From positions 50,423 to 114,422 of the forward strand of contig JAZTWP010000001.1 of assembly GCA_045636025.1 (NCBI GenBank): DNA of 64,000 nt, given 5' to 3'. Shown one piece after another: positions 9,227 to 17,776 of the stretch. The notes under the pieces were generated by a model. The model did no database searches, was not told where the DNA came from, and worked only from the letters and a program-made list of their open reading frames with translations. The position numbers and the translations under genes were made by a program. The stretch's first letter is position 1. Each line of letters begins with the position of its first letter. Origin of the DNA: UBA1081 sp045636025. GTDB lineage: Bacteria; Bacillota; Clostridia; Oscillospirales; Acutalibacteraceae.

Positions 9227-10306
9227 TTAAAAAATTTTTTCTATAGTCTTTTTTACAACCTGCTCTTTATCGTATTCTTTTTCGACTTTTTTTCTTGCAT
9301 TTTTGCCCATTTCAGTTTTTTCTTCTTTTGAAAGAAGGGTAAATTGCTTCATTTTATTATAAAGGTCTACGGAATCTTTTACATTTACAAGGTATCCTGT
9401 TTTTTTATTATCAACTGTTTCTTGGCAACCGGGGATATCGGTTGTGATAACCGGTCTGCCGATTGCAGATGACTCAAGAAGAACATTTGACAAACCTTCA
9501 TGATAAGAGGGGAGTACCACACAATTACAATTCTGATAATATGGAATTGTATCAGTCTGAAAACCGTGGAAATTGATAATCTTATTTTCTGAAAGATTTT
9601 CGATAATATCTTTGTATTCATCTTCGAAGAAACCGACCATATCAAGAGATACTTTATTGCCAAACTCATTTTTTAGTCTCTTGAATGCCTCCAGAAGTTC
9701 ATCTATTCCTTTTTCCTTCATAATGCGTCCGAGGTAAAGAAACTTAACAACGGAATCATCTGGATATTCAGAGTATTTGTATGTATCCAAATTGATTCCG
9801 GCACCGTTAAGAACAGTAATTTTCTCTTTTTTATTTATTTTTTTATCAATAAAAATCTGTGCATTTGCATTGTTTTCAAAAAATATAGTTTTTGCTTTAC
9901 CAGTACCTGCTTTATACATTAGTGATACAATAGCTGCCAATTTTTTGTTCTGAAATGCTGTACCTAAACCCTGCACGTTTACAAAGTACGGGATTTTTTT
10001 TAATCTTGCGGCAAGTCCGCAGTATATGTTGGGTTTAATTGAATATGTAATAATTTTATCAGGTTTTTCTTCTTTAATCTGGTTGAAATAGGTAAGAAGC
10101 AGTTTCAGATCGGTTTTCGGATTTATACCTCTGCGATCAATAGCTGTATTGATGCATTTACATCCCATTGCTTCGAAATCTTTTTCATGACCGACAAAAG
10201 GCATACTTAAAGTAACAGAATTATCATTGAGTAATTCTGCGATAAGTTCTTTTCTGAATCTATATAACATGTATGAGTGATTTGTCGCAATGAAGATTTT
10301 AGCCAT
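9227..10306 (-). CDS. Glycosyltransferase family 4, PglA/CapH-like
   Basis: The start is put at the ATG at 10306, with AAGGAAT upstream and beginning AKIFIATNHSYMLYRFRKEL; an upstream in-frame extension lies inside the previous gene. The segments INTAIDRRGINPKTDLKLL and TYSIKPNIYCGLAARL, then NVQGLGTAF, are characteristic of the GT4 subgroup containing PglA, which adds GalNAc-type sugars to an undecaprenyl-diphosphate-linked amino-sugar. FLYLGRIMKEKGIDELLEA and PSYHEGLSNVLLESSAIGRP form the donor site. Its position directly after a PglC-like gene supports action as the second transferase of the pathway. The exact sugar is inference. Confidence 0.85.
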   Translation of the reverse strand: MAKIFIATNHSYMLYRFRKELIAELLNDNSVTLSMPFVGHEKDFEAMGCKCINTAIDRRGINPKTDLKLLLTYFNQIKEEKPDKIITYSIKPNIYCGLAARLKKIPYFVNVQGLGTAFQNKKLAAIVSLMYKAGTGKAKTIFFENNANAQIFIDKKINKKEKITVLNGAGINLDTYKYSEYPDDSVVKFLYLGRIMKEKGIDELLEAFKRLKNEFGNKVSLDMVGFFEDEYKDIIENLSENKIINFHGFQTDTIPYYQNCNCVVLPSYHEGLSNVLLESSAIGRPVITTDIPGCQETVDNKKTGYLVNVKDSVDLYNKMKQFTLLSKEEKTEMGKNARKKVEKEYDKEQVVKKTIEKIF

Positions 10307-10310
10307 AACA

Positions 10311-10922
10311 TTATTCCTTGTCTGCTTTTTCAAGAGTGCCTGTTCCGCCTTCAACAACACCTTCATGTTTTATAACCTGAAGTGCTGTTGCAATAATGCA
10401 TTTTATGTCAAAAGGCAGACTCATTTTATCTACATATTCACCGTCAAATTTTGCTTTGACATCAATCTCAAGTTCATCTCTGCCATTAACCTGTGCCCAT
10501 CCTGTAAGACCGGGGCGAATATTATTTGCACCATATTTGTCACGTTCTGCTATAAGATCTTCCTGATTCCAAAGGGCAGGTCTGGGACCTACAATTGACA
10601 TATCACCTTTAAGAATGTTGAAAAGCTGGGGGAGTTCATCAAGACTTGATTTTCTGAGGAATTTACCGACTTTTGTGATAAATACATCCGGATTATTAAG
10701 AAGATGTGTCGGCATATCGTGAGGAGTATCAGTTCTCATTGAGCGGAATTTATACATATTGAAAAGTTTTTTATCTTTTCCTACTCGTTTCTGAACAAAA
10801 AATACAGGACCTTTTGAATCTGCCTTTACTGCAATTGCACATCCTAATAAAACAGGGGATAATGCGATGACGGCAAATAGTGATACAAGAAAATCTATAA
10901 TACGTTTAACAATTTTATACAC
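10311..10922 (-). CDS. Undecaprenyl-phosphate sugar phosphotransferase (PglC/WcaJ C-terminal type)
   Basis: The family normally starts 'MYKxxKRxxD'; here VYKIVKRIIDF begins at a GTG at 10922 with AAGGTG six bases upstream, so that start is chosen over a TTG at 10961. The 203-residue product has one N-terminal membrane hairpin, the DSKGPVFFVQKRVG block, YKFRSM, the catalytic pair LRKSSLDELPQL, and MSIVGPRPA. It is a short, PglC-type phosphoglycosyl transferase that moves a sugar-1-phosphate onto undecaprenyl phosphate, the first membrane step of the repeat unit. It overlaps the dehydratase gene by 8 bases. Confidence 0.93.
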   Translation of the reverse strand: MYKIVKRIIDFLVSLFAVIALSPVLLGCAIAVKADSKGPVFFVQKRVGKDKKLFNMYKFRSMRTDTPHDMPTHLLNNPDVFITKVGKFLRKSSLDELPQLFNILKGDMSIVGPRPALWNQEDLIAERDKYGANNIRPGLTGWAQVNGRDELEIDVKAKFDGEYVDKMSLPFDIKCIIATALQVIKHEGVVEGGTGTLEKADKE

Positions 10923-12813
10923 TTGATACACCTTCGTTTTCGGGATGGTATGTGGGGACAAGCTTCATTACAGACTCCCTTATGTTGTAACTATTAAGAT
11001 TACATTCGTCTCTGAGATATGCAAGTTTTGTGAAAAATTCATCAGTGTCAGCATCAGATAACTTGCCGATAAAAATAAGATCATTCTTTGTTTTTTCAAG
11101 ACCTTCTTCGGACATCAGAAGCTCCTCATAAAGCTTTTCTCCCGGTCTGAGACCTGTATACTCAATCTTGATATCTACATCAGGTTCAAAACCTGAGAGT
11201 TTGATCATTCGTCTTGCAAGATCATCAATTTTGACTGGTTGTCCCATATCAAGAACAAAAATTTCTCCACCGTTTGCGTAGAAACCTGCCTGAAGAACAA
11301 GAGACACAGCTTCGGGAATAGTCATAAAATATCTTATTATATCTTTATGCGTTACTGTTACAGGGCCGCCACGTGCTATCTGTTTTCTAAAAAGAGGAAT
11401 AACACTTCCGTTGGAGCCGAGGACATTACCGAAACGGACAGCTACAAAACGTGTTTTTGAAATTTTTGCAAAGCATTCGATAATCATTCCGCAAAGGCGT
11501 TTTGATGCACCCATTATGTTTGTAGGATTGACAGCTTTATCTGTTGATATAAGTACAAAAGTTGATACTCCGTGTTTGTTCGCTGAGTTGGCAACATTAT
11601 ATGTACCGAATACATTGTTTTTGATTGCTTCATTCGGTGCATCTTCCATAAGCGGAACATGTTTGTGTGCTGCAGCGTGATACACAATATCAGGTTTGTA
11701 TATTTCGAAAAGAGAGTCTACTCTTTGAATGTCACGAACTGAGCCGATTATTACATCAAGATTAAGCTGAGGATTATTTGCTTTGAGCTCTTGTTGAATT
11801 GCATATGCATTGTTTTCATAGATATCAAAAATTACGAGTTTTGACGGATTGAACGACGCTATCTGTCGGCACAATTCACTTCCTATTGAGCCGCCACCGC
11901 CTGTAACAAGGACAGTTTTTCCAGATATCATTGTTCTGATTTCAGAAAGATCAACCTTTATGCAGTCTCTTCCAAGAAGGTCTTCAATTTCAACATTTCT
12001 GATTTGCTCAATTCTTACCTCGCCATTTGTGAATTGAGTAATTGATGGCACGATGCTTAATGAGCATTTTGTTTTCTGGCACTCATCAATTATGACTCTT
12101 TTTTCAGAGTTGGTTGCAGAAGGTATGGCAAGAATAATTTTGTCAATTCTATATTTTTCTGCCATTTCAGGAATGTGCTCACAATTGCTTACTACCTTTA
12201 CACCGTGTATAAATTTTCCGATTTTCCCTGAGTCATTATCAAGCATACAGATAACACGACCTCTCGAATGAGGACTTGTCTGTAATTCTCTGAGAACGCT
12301 TACTCCTGAACGTCCTGCGCCGATTATCATCACTCTGTCAAGCTTGGTTGAACGTCTGATGTTTGTTTTTACTTTGCCAGCAAAGCGATAAGAAAATCTT
12401 ATTGCAGTAATTGCTCCAAGTAGAAAGATAAAATATATTATCGGATAACTCTTGGGGAAATTGAGATTAGCTTTTAATCTTAATACGAAAAGAATTATTG
12501 TATTGATAGTTGTTGACGATATGCAAGCTGCAGCAATTGTTGTAAATTCATCAAAACCTGCATATTTCCATATACCTCTATATAGTTTGAAGAAAATAAA
12601 AACGATAATTGTTATTATGGTTGTTAGTGGGGATAACTTAAATATGTTCTGAACAAAACCTGATGAAACCAAATCATGAATATTAAACTCAAACCTTACA
12701 AATAAAGCAAGGAATGAAGCAAGGTTTATAAAAAATATATCTGCAAATACGAGTGCTGCAGTTTTCAGATTATACAGAATATTATCTTTACTTGTGGGAT
12801 CTAATTGTGTCAT
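10915..12813 (-). CDS. Membrane-bound UDP-sugar 4,6-dehydratase (PglF/CapD/WbpM family)
   Basis: The start is the ATG at 12813 with GGAGA eight bases upstream. The 632-residue protein has four N-terminal membrane helices (about 15-130), a first nucleotide-binding domain with VMIIGAGRSGVSVL, and a second SDR domain with VTGGGGSIGSELCRQ, DAAH-like YHAAAHKHVPLMED, and STDKAVNPTNIMGASKR, in which Met replaces the usual catalytic Tyr as is normal for PglF/WbpM. The family converts UDP-GlcNAc to the 4-keto-6-deoxy sugar. It is the first gene of the operon, 45 bases behind a strong promoter. No aminotransferase partner is present in the window. Confidence 0.93.
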   Translation of the reverse strand: MTQLDPTSKDNILYNLKTAALVFADIFFINLASFLALFVRFEFNIHDLVSSGFVQNIFKLSPLTTIITIIVFIFFKLYRGIWKYAGFDEFTTIAAACISSTTINTIILFVLRLKANLNFPKSYPIIYFIFLLGAITAIRFSYRFAGKVKTNIRRSTKLDRVMIIGAGRSGVSVLRELQTSPHSRGRVICMLDNDSGKIGKFIHGVKVVSNCEHIPEMAEKYRIDKIILAIPSATNSEKRVIIDECQKTKCSLSIVPSITQFTNGEVRIEQIRNVEIEDLLGRDCIKVDLSEIRTMISGKTVLVTGGGGSIGSELCRQIASFNPSKLVIFDIYENNAYAIQQELKANNPQLNLDVIIGSVRDIQRVDSLFEIYKPDIVYHAAAHKHVPLMEDAPNEAIKNNVFGTYNVANSANKHGVSTFVLISTDKAVNPTNIMGASKRLCGMIIECFAKISKTRFVAVRFGNVLGSNGSVIPLFRKQIARGGPVTVTHKDIIRYFMTIPEAVSLVLQAGFYANGGEIFVLDMGQPVKIDDLARRMIKLSGFEPDVDIKIEYTGLRPGEKLYEELLMSEEGLEKTKNDLIFIGKLSDADTDEFFTKLAYLRDECNLNSYNIRESVMKLVPTYHPENEGVSSV

Positions 12814-12857
12814 TATTCTGTCTCCATAATTGTGTTGTATTATTTTTATACATAATA

Positions 12858-12886
12858 ATGATATCATCAAGTAAAAAAAATGTCAA
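12858..12886 (-). promoter_or_regulatory. Promoter of the exopolysaccharide operon
   Basis: On the minus strand TTGACA (12886-12881) is followed after 17 bases by TATCAT (12863-12858). The -10 lies inside the perfect 10-base palindrome ATGATATCAT (12858-12867). The distance to the first ATG is about 45 bases. Confidence 0.75.
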
Positions 12887-12929
12887 CAATTATATTTTTA
12901 TAGTATTAATTATTTTTATCTATATTATA

Positions 12930-12958
12930 TTGACTAATACGAGTTTTTGCTGTAATAT
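12930..12958 (+). promoter_or_regulatory. Promoter of the polysaccharide control operon
   Basis: TTGACT (12930-12935), a 17-base spacer, then TAATAT (12953-12958), about 35 bases before the phosphatase ATG. It is back to back with the exopolysaccharide promoter in one 179-base gap, so both operons may be controlled together. Confidence 0.65.
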
Positions 12959-12992
12959 TATTGTGTATTTTTGTGAAAGGTTATGAATCAGG

Positions 12993-13715
12993 ATGTTTAT
13001 TGATTTACATTGTCATATATTGCCCGATGTAGACGACGGTGCAGAATCATTTTCTGAAGCTGTTGATATGATTACTACAGCAAACAAATCCGGAACAACA
13101 ATAATGGTTGTTACACCTCATTATAATCAACACAATAAACACAATTGTCATCTTAATAAAGAAACTCTCACTGAAAAATACAAAAATTTTATATCAGATG
13201 CAGAAAAGATAGACGCTAAAATCAAGTTTTTTTTAGGTTCGGAATTGTTTGCAGATAAAAATCTTTCTGAACTTTGTAAGACTAATGAGATTGTATCACT
13301 GAATGCATCAAGATATGTTCTTTCGGAATTTTATTTTGATGAGACAATAGCTAATATTCACACTTATACAGATGAAATGATGTCTTTCGGATACATTCCG
13401 GTTATTGCACATCCTGAGAGATATAAGGGTTTATCACAAAACGACTATTTTTCATTAATCAATAAAGGTTGTAAATTTCAACTTAATAAAAATAGTATTC
13501 TCGGAAAAAACGGACAAGCACCAAAAGATTTGTCGTGGTGGATGCTGAAGAATGATTTTGTCCATATTATAGCAAGTGATTGCCATAATTCAACTTTCAG
13601 AAATGCGGACCTAAGTGAGCTATATGTGCATCTTCTTGATCAATTCAGTCCGGATAAAATCAATATATGGATGCACGATAATCAGAAAAGAATTTTACTT
13701 GACAGAAATATTTAA
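12993..13715 (+). CDS. PHP-family tyrosine-protein phosphatase (CpsB/YwqE type)
   Basis: The 240-residue protein opens FIDLHCHILPDVDDGAESF, the metal-binding HxH and DDG element of the CpsB/CapC/YwqE phosphatases of the PHP fold. Further metal ligands are VTPHYN, GSELF, IAHPERY (about residue 142) and IIASDCHN (about residue 190), as expected for a trinuclear-metal active site. Members remove phosphate from the tyrosine tail of BY-kinases and so set polymer length or output. The two Wzz/BY-kinase genes lie 870 bases downstream in the same operon, which supports the role. The gene is complete. Confidence 0.93.
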   Translation: MFIDLHCHILPDVDDGAESFSEAVDMITTANKSGTTIMVVTPHYNQHNKHNCHLNKETLTEKYKNFISDAEKIDAKIKFFLGSELFADKNLSELCKTNEIVSLNASRYVLSEFYFDETIANIHTYTDEMMSFGYIPVIAHPERYKGLSQNDYFSLINKGCKFQLNKNSILGKNGQAPKDLSWWMLKNDFVHIIASDCHNSTFRNADLSELYVHLLDQFSPDKINIWMHDNQKRILLDRNI

Positions 13716-13729
13716 GAGAAGGTAATGTA

Positions 13730-14587
13730 ATGCGAATAATAAGACTTTTTATAGTGATTTTGTTTGTAATCTGTGTAACATTCACTGTTTACATAAAACT
13801 CAGCGACAATGCTGATTATAATGCACCTGTGATCAGTTGCAGACTCGATAAAATAATTGCCAGTGTAAATGATTCAGATGAGAAGTTATTGAGCTATGTA
13901 ACTGCTGATGATGCAAAAGACGGAGACTTGACAAACAATATAATCATTGAATCAATATCTCCCTTTGTGAGTAAAAATACTGCAAAAATTACCTATGCCG
14001 TATGCGACTCGGAAAATAATGTTGCAAAAATTGAAAAAGATATCGTTTTTTCTGACTATACAGCACCCGTATTTCAGTTTAGTACTCAGCACGTATACTA
14101 TGTTGGTGCTACAAAAGTTGAGCTCTTAAACGGAGTTTCGGCATATGACTGTCTTGACGGTGACATATCATCCAGGATCGTAATCTCTGATTCAAAGATA
14201 AATTTGTCTGAACCGGGAATTTATCCCGTTACATACAAAGTTGCAACAAGCAAAGGTGTTACTGCAGAAATCACTGTGAATGCATATGTTTATGCGAACA
14301 GACTTAGCGATGTCATTCCGCTTAAATCTTATCTTGTGTATACAGATTTCGGCAAAGCTGTTGACACAGAAAGCTTTATTGCATCAATACCGGATAAATA
14401 CCTTAACAGTGAAGATAATCGCTATAAGTATGATTTTGACATAATAGATAATGTTGATTACAAAAAGCAAGGTATTCACTATATTACATACAGAATATCA
14501 AGAACAGATGAAAATGAGGAGTTTTCTGAACCATTTGTAATCGCAGAATCATATCTTGCAGTTGCGGTAAGGGGTGAGAATAAATGA
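13730..14587 (+). CDS. Membrane-anchored protein with DUF5011-type Ig-like domains
   Basis: A 285-residue protein with an N-terminal membrane anchor or signal (residues 3-22) and an extracellular part. Two Ig-like units can be seen: YVTADDAKDGDLTNNIIIES with ITYAVCDSENNVAKIEKDI, and GVSAYDCLDGDISSRIVI with IYPVTYKVATSKGVTAEITV. The 'a.D..DGDit..i' plus 'G.Y.vtY.v.d..gn' pattern is that of the DUF5011 / bacterial Ig-like family. The remainder (195-285) is unrecognised. It follows the phosphatase gene by 14 bases and overlaps the kinase start by ATGA, so it is tightly bound to the polysaccharide control operon. Function is unknown; an external partner of the Wzz proteins is a guess. Confidence 0.7.
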   Translation: MRIIRLFIVILFVICVTFTVYIKLSDNADYNAPVISCRLDKIIASVNDSDEKLLSYVTADDAKDGDLTNNIIIESISPFVSKNTAKITYAVCDSENNVAKIEKDIVFSDYTAPVFQFSTQHVYYVGATKVELLNGVSAYDCLDGDISSRIVISDSKINLSEPGIYPVTYKVATSKGVTAEITVNAYVYANRLSDVIPLKSYLVYTDFGKAVDTESFIASIPDKYLNSEDNRYKYDFDIIDNVDYKKQGIHYITYRISRTDENEEFSEPFVIAESYLAVAVRGENK

Positions 14588-15990
14588 GAGAAATCCGTTT
14601 TGATTATATAAACTGGTATACCATTGCAAAAGATGTATTACGGAACAGTTGGATTATTATACTGGCATTTCTTACCGGTTTTTTTGGTGTCAGAGCTTAT
14701 TTTGATTTTACATATAAACCTGAATACAAGTGTTCCGCCACAGTTTCTATTAACGCTACAGATTCAGGTCTTTATTCGTTCTCCAGTCTTAATAAAACAA
14801 TAGAGGCTGCTTCTACTTTTCAGGAGATGTTTCAGAGCTCATATTTTAGAGAGAAACTTGAAGATATTACAAAAAAAACTGTTGACGGCGTAATTTCTGC
14901 CGAACAGATAGAAGAAACTAATCTTATTGTAATGTCATATAAATGCGATTCTCCCATTGAAGCATATTCAATGCTGATTGCTGTTATAGAAAATTACAAT
15001 GTAATAACTGACTACAATTTTGAGAATATGCTTATTAATATTATTTCTCAACCTGTCGTACCAACTAGCCCTTCAAATACTATTTCCTATAATCATTATG
15101 ATAAAATTGCAGCGTTTGCAATGGCATTTGCTGTGCTGTTTTTTGTTGTTGTTTTTTCTTATTTCAGAGACACGATAAAAAACGAAGCTGACGTAAATTC
15201 AATGCTTGATACAAAGTTATTCAGTGTTGTATATCATGAGGAAAAAAATAAGACATTAAAATCAAAACTTGGATTGTCGCATTCAAAAGATCCGTTATTA
15301 ATAACAAACATTCTTATAAATTACAGATTTGCTGAAACATTCAGAATTGCTGCACTTAAGCTTGATTATTTCATCAAAGCTAAAAATGTCAAAACAGTTA
15401 TGATAACCAGCTGTGGTGAAAATGAAGGAAAATCAACAGCATCTGTAAATCTTGCTCTCTCAATGGCAAAAATGGGAAGAAAAACACTTCTTGTTGATGC
15501 CGACCTCAGAAAACCTGCCGTATATAAATTTTTCAATAATCAATATAATGATGATCTCCAGGGGCTAGGAGAAGTTATACGAGGAAATATGGCAATAAAT
15601 AAAGCTATTATAAAAGAACCCAATACAGGTCTTTATATAATGTGTGGCAAACAAAAATACAGAAACAGCTCCGAAATGATTTCAACCAAGCGTTTTGAAA
15701 TGTTTGTTGAATCACTCAAAGAGCAATTTGACGTAATTATTTTTGATACACCCCCTACATCACTTGTATCTGACGCAGAAATAATTTCGGGATATATCGA
15801 TGCCGCACTCATAGTTGTACGTCAGGATATTGCCCCTGTTCCTGAAATTAACGATATGATTGAAATGATAAGTCAGTCAGGTGCATCAGTAGAAGGTTGC
15901 ATTTTTAATGATGTTCATATTCTGCCTTCACTTTTCTCTAATTTCGAGTACGCATATGACGTTGACAAAAAATCGGAGGTGAATTCCTGA
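14584..15990 (+). CDS. Fused Wzz chain-length regulator and BY-type tyrosine kinase
   Basis: The 468-residue protein has two membrane helices (about 21-42 and 178-198) bracketing an external Wzz domain, then a cytoplasmic BY-kinase domain. Walker A is GENEGKST (from residue 278), Walker A' is LLVDADLRKP (about 303) and Walker B is VIIFDTPP with Asp388; all three are intact. In most Firmicutes the transmembrane adaptor and kinase are separate, so this is a Gram-negative-like fusion. The C-terminus, SNFEYAYDVDKKSEVNS, has only two tyrosines, not the usual tyrosine cluster. Its stop shares one base with the start of the next gene, which carries a large tyrosine tail. Confidence 0.9.
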   Translation: MREIRFDYINWYTIAKDVLRNSWIIILAFLTGFFGVRAYFDFTYKPEYKCSATVSINATDSGLYSFSSLNKTIEAASTFQEMFQSSYFREKLEDITKKTVDGVISAEQIEETNLIVMSYKCDSPIEAYSMLIAVIENYNVITDYNFENMLINIISQPVVPTSPSNTISYNHYDKIAAFAMAFAVLFFVVVFSYFRDTIKNEADVNSMLDTKLFSVVYHEEKNKTLKSKLGLSHSKDPLLITNILINYRFAETFRIAALKLDYFIKAKNVKTVMITSCGENEGKSTASVNLALSMAKMGRKTLLVDADLRKPAVYKFFNNQYNDDLQGLGEVIRGNMAINKAIIKEPNTGLYIMCGKQKYRNSSEMISTKRFEMFVESLKEQFDVIIFDTPPTSLVSDAEIISGYIDAALIVVRQDIAPVPEINDMIEMISQSGASVEGCIFNDVHILPSLFSNFEYAYDVDKKSEVNS

Positions 15991-17675
15991 TGCCATCATT
16001 ACAGAAGAAATCACCTGTATTTACTGATGTGGGAGAAAATACGTCTCGACAGCCACAGAATGTAATATTTGATTCAGCCGTTTTTGCTGTAGACTTTGCA
16101 AAGGCAACAAAAAAATTCTGGTATATAATTTTATGCTTAGCTTTGATATTTGGTTTTACTGCGGGTTCACTGAAGTACAAAACTTATAAACCTATGTATG
16201 AGTCGTCAGTTTCGTTTTCTGTTACAGCCGTATCCTACAGCGCAAACGGAAATGCAGTTTTTGCATCTTACTATGACAATAATTCAGCCGCTCAGTTATC
16301 AAAAACATTTCCTTATATACTTAATACCGCAATGATGAGGAATGCTCTCAAAAATGAGTTGCAGACGTCATATATCAACGGCTCTATTTCGGCATCTTCA
16401 GTTGCTGTGGATTCAAATATTTTCAAGGTTTCTGTCGCAAGTAACAATCCTGAAGATGCATACAATATTGTCAATGCAATTATAACAGTATATCCGGAAG
16501 TTGCTGTGTTTGTTGTAGGGAACATAAGCCTTAAAATTCTGATTCAGCCGACTATGCCTACTGAACCATATACAACAAACAATTTCATCCGTACCGGTAT
16601 AATTATGGCGCTGGTCGGTATTAGTTTTGGTTTCGGCCTTGTTGCAGTATATGCATTTTTCAGAAATACCGTAAGAAAAAAAGAAGACTTCAAAAATAAA
16701 CTTAATCAGAAATGTTTTGTTGAAGTTCCGTATGTTACATTTTACAGAACTTCAAAAAGAGAGAAGAAAGATGAACACATTGTAAGGATTAATGACAGAC
16801 ATCCCACATTCAAAGAGTCATTCAGACTGCTCCGAAAGAGACTTCTCAGAAATCTTTCAGCAGATGATAAAGTCATTGCTATCAGTGCAGCAGTTCACGG
16901 AGAAGGCAAAACAATGGTTGCGATTAACCTTGCTCACACTCTTGCACTCTCAAAACATAAAGTTGCTTGTGTTGATTTTGATCTGAAATCACGCAGTATT
17001 CAGAAATATCTTAAGCTTGACAAAAAGAAAGGTTTTACTGATATTATTTCTGATTCTGCTGCAGATTTTCAATCTGTGCGTTATAACGATGACGAATGTC
17101 TTGATATCTATTTTGCAGGTAACTCTTCCTATGAATTCAATGAGAGCGAATGTTCTGTATTTTTTGAATATCTCAGAAATCACTATGATTATGTAATCGT
17201 GAATGTTGCTCCTGCTAAAGAAATATCTGAAGCTGTAAGTGTAACCAATTTGTGTGATTGTTTATTGTTTGTCGCATATCAGGACAAAACTTCTATTGAC
17301 AAAATCAGAAAGATGCTTGAAGTTATGTCTTTCAGTACTGCTAAAATTCTTGGTTTTGTATTCAACGGTGTACAAGAAGGATTCAGTGGTTACGGTGGAT
17401 ACTATGACGGAAAATATGGCTATGGTCGTTATGGTTACGGTAAATATGGTTATGGCGGCAGATATGGTTATGGAAAAAGCAAGTATGGTTACGGATATGG
17501 ACACCATAAAGCTAAACATTCGACAAAATACGGCTATGGTTATGGACATGGCTATGGTTATGGTGAAGAAAATGACACCGATGAGGATAATGTTGATAAA
17601 TCAGTAAAACTTGATTTTGCTGTTAATCAAAGCCTTTCATCATTAGATGATTTTGATATCCCGGACAACTCATAA
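15990..17675 (+). CDS. Wzz/BY-kinase-like protein with degraded Walker B and a Gly/Tyr-rich tail
   Basis: The 561-residue protein again has two membrane helices (about 45-65 and 203-225), a Wzz-type external domain and a BY-kinase-like domain. Walker A is present but altered (AAVHGEGKT, residues 300-308), and A' reads CVDFDLKSRS. The Walker B position reads VIVNVAPA, with Asn405 where Asp is required, so kinase activity is doubtful. Residues 467-525 form a tail of repeated KYGYG, RYGYG and GYGYG units holding 19 tyrosines, ending in an acidic stretch. I infer that it is the phosphorylated partner of the kinase encoded just upstream, whose gene overlaps it by one base. Confidence 0.85.
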   Translation: MPSLQKKSPVFTDVGENTSRQPQNVIFDSAVFAVDFAKATKKFWYIILCLALIFGFTAGSLKYKTYKPMYESSVSFSVTAVSYSANGNAVFASYYDNNSAAQLSKTFPYILNTAMMRNALKNELQTSYINGSISASSVAVDSNIFKVSVASNNPEDAYNIVNAIITVYPEVAVFVVGNISLKILIQPTMPTEPYTTNNFIRTGIIMALVGISFGFGLVAVYAFFRNTVRKKEDFKNKLNQKCFVEVPYVTFYRTSKREKKDEHIVRINDRHPTFKESFRLLRKRLLRNLSADDKVIAISAAVHGEGKTMVAINLAHTLALSKHKVACVDFDLKSRSIQKYLKLDKKKGFTDIISDSAADFQSVRYNDDECLDIYFAGNSSYEFNESECSVFFEYLRNHYDYVIVNVAPAKEISEAVSVTNLCDCLLFVAYQDKTSIDKIRKMLEVMSFSTAKILGFVFNGVQEGFSGYGGYYDGKYGYGRYGYGKYGYGGRYGYGKSKYGYGYGHHKAKHSTKYGYGYGHGYGYGEENDTDEDNVDKSVKLDFAVNQSLSSLDDFDIPDNS

Positions 17676-17682
17676 ACTTTTG

Positions 17683-17710
17683 CAGCGGCATTCTTATGTC
17701 GCTGTTTTGT
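17683..17710 (+). terminator. Terminator after the polysaccharide control operon
   Basis: CAGCGGCA (17683-17690), a 6-base loop and TGTCGCTG (17697-17704) pair with one mismatch and are followed by a T-rich run from 17705. Confidence 0.75.
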
Positions 17711-17718
17711 TTTTCTTG

Positions 17719-17747
17719 TTGACATAATATATAGTATTTGATAAAAT
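17719..17747 (+). promoter_or_regulatory. Promoter of the GH2 gene
   Basis: TTGACA (17719-17724), a 17-base spacer and TAAAAT (17742-17747), 29 bases before the GH2 ATG. Confidence 0.75.
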
Positions 17748-17776
17748 AATAATAGAAAGAATGAAAGGTGAACAGT

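Noticed and set aside
17388..17565. Tandem TAT/GGT-rich DNA as a mobile or CRISPR-like repeat
   Set aside because: Units are short, irregular and in frame; they encode the Gly/Tyr tail. No spacers of even length exist.
17254..17607. Met/Val-rich frame overlapping the Gly/Tyr tail
   Set aside because: A shifted reading of the TAT-GGT repeats in the tail; the correct frame is fixed by the Wzz/BY-kinase domain upstream.
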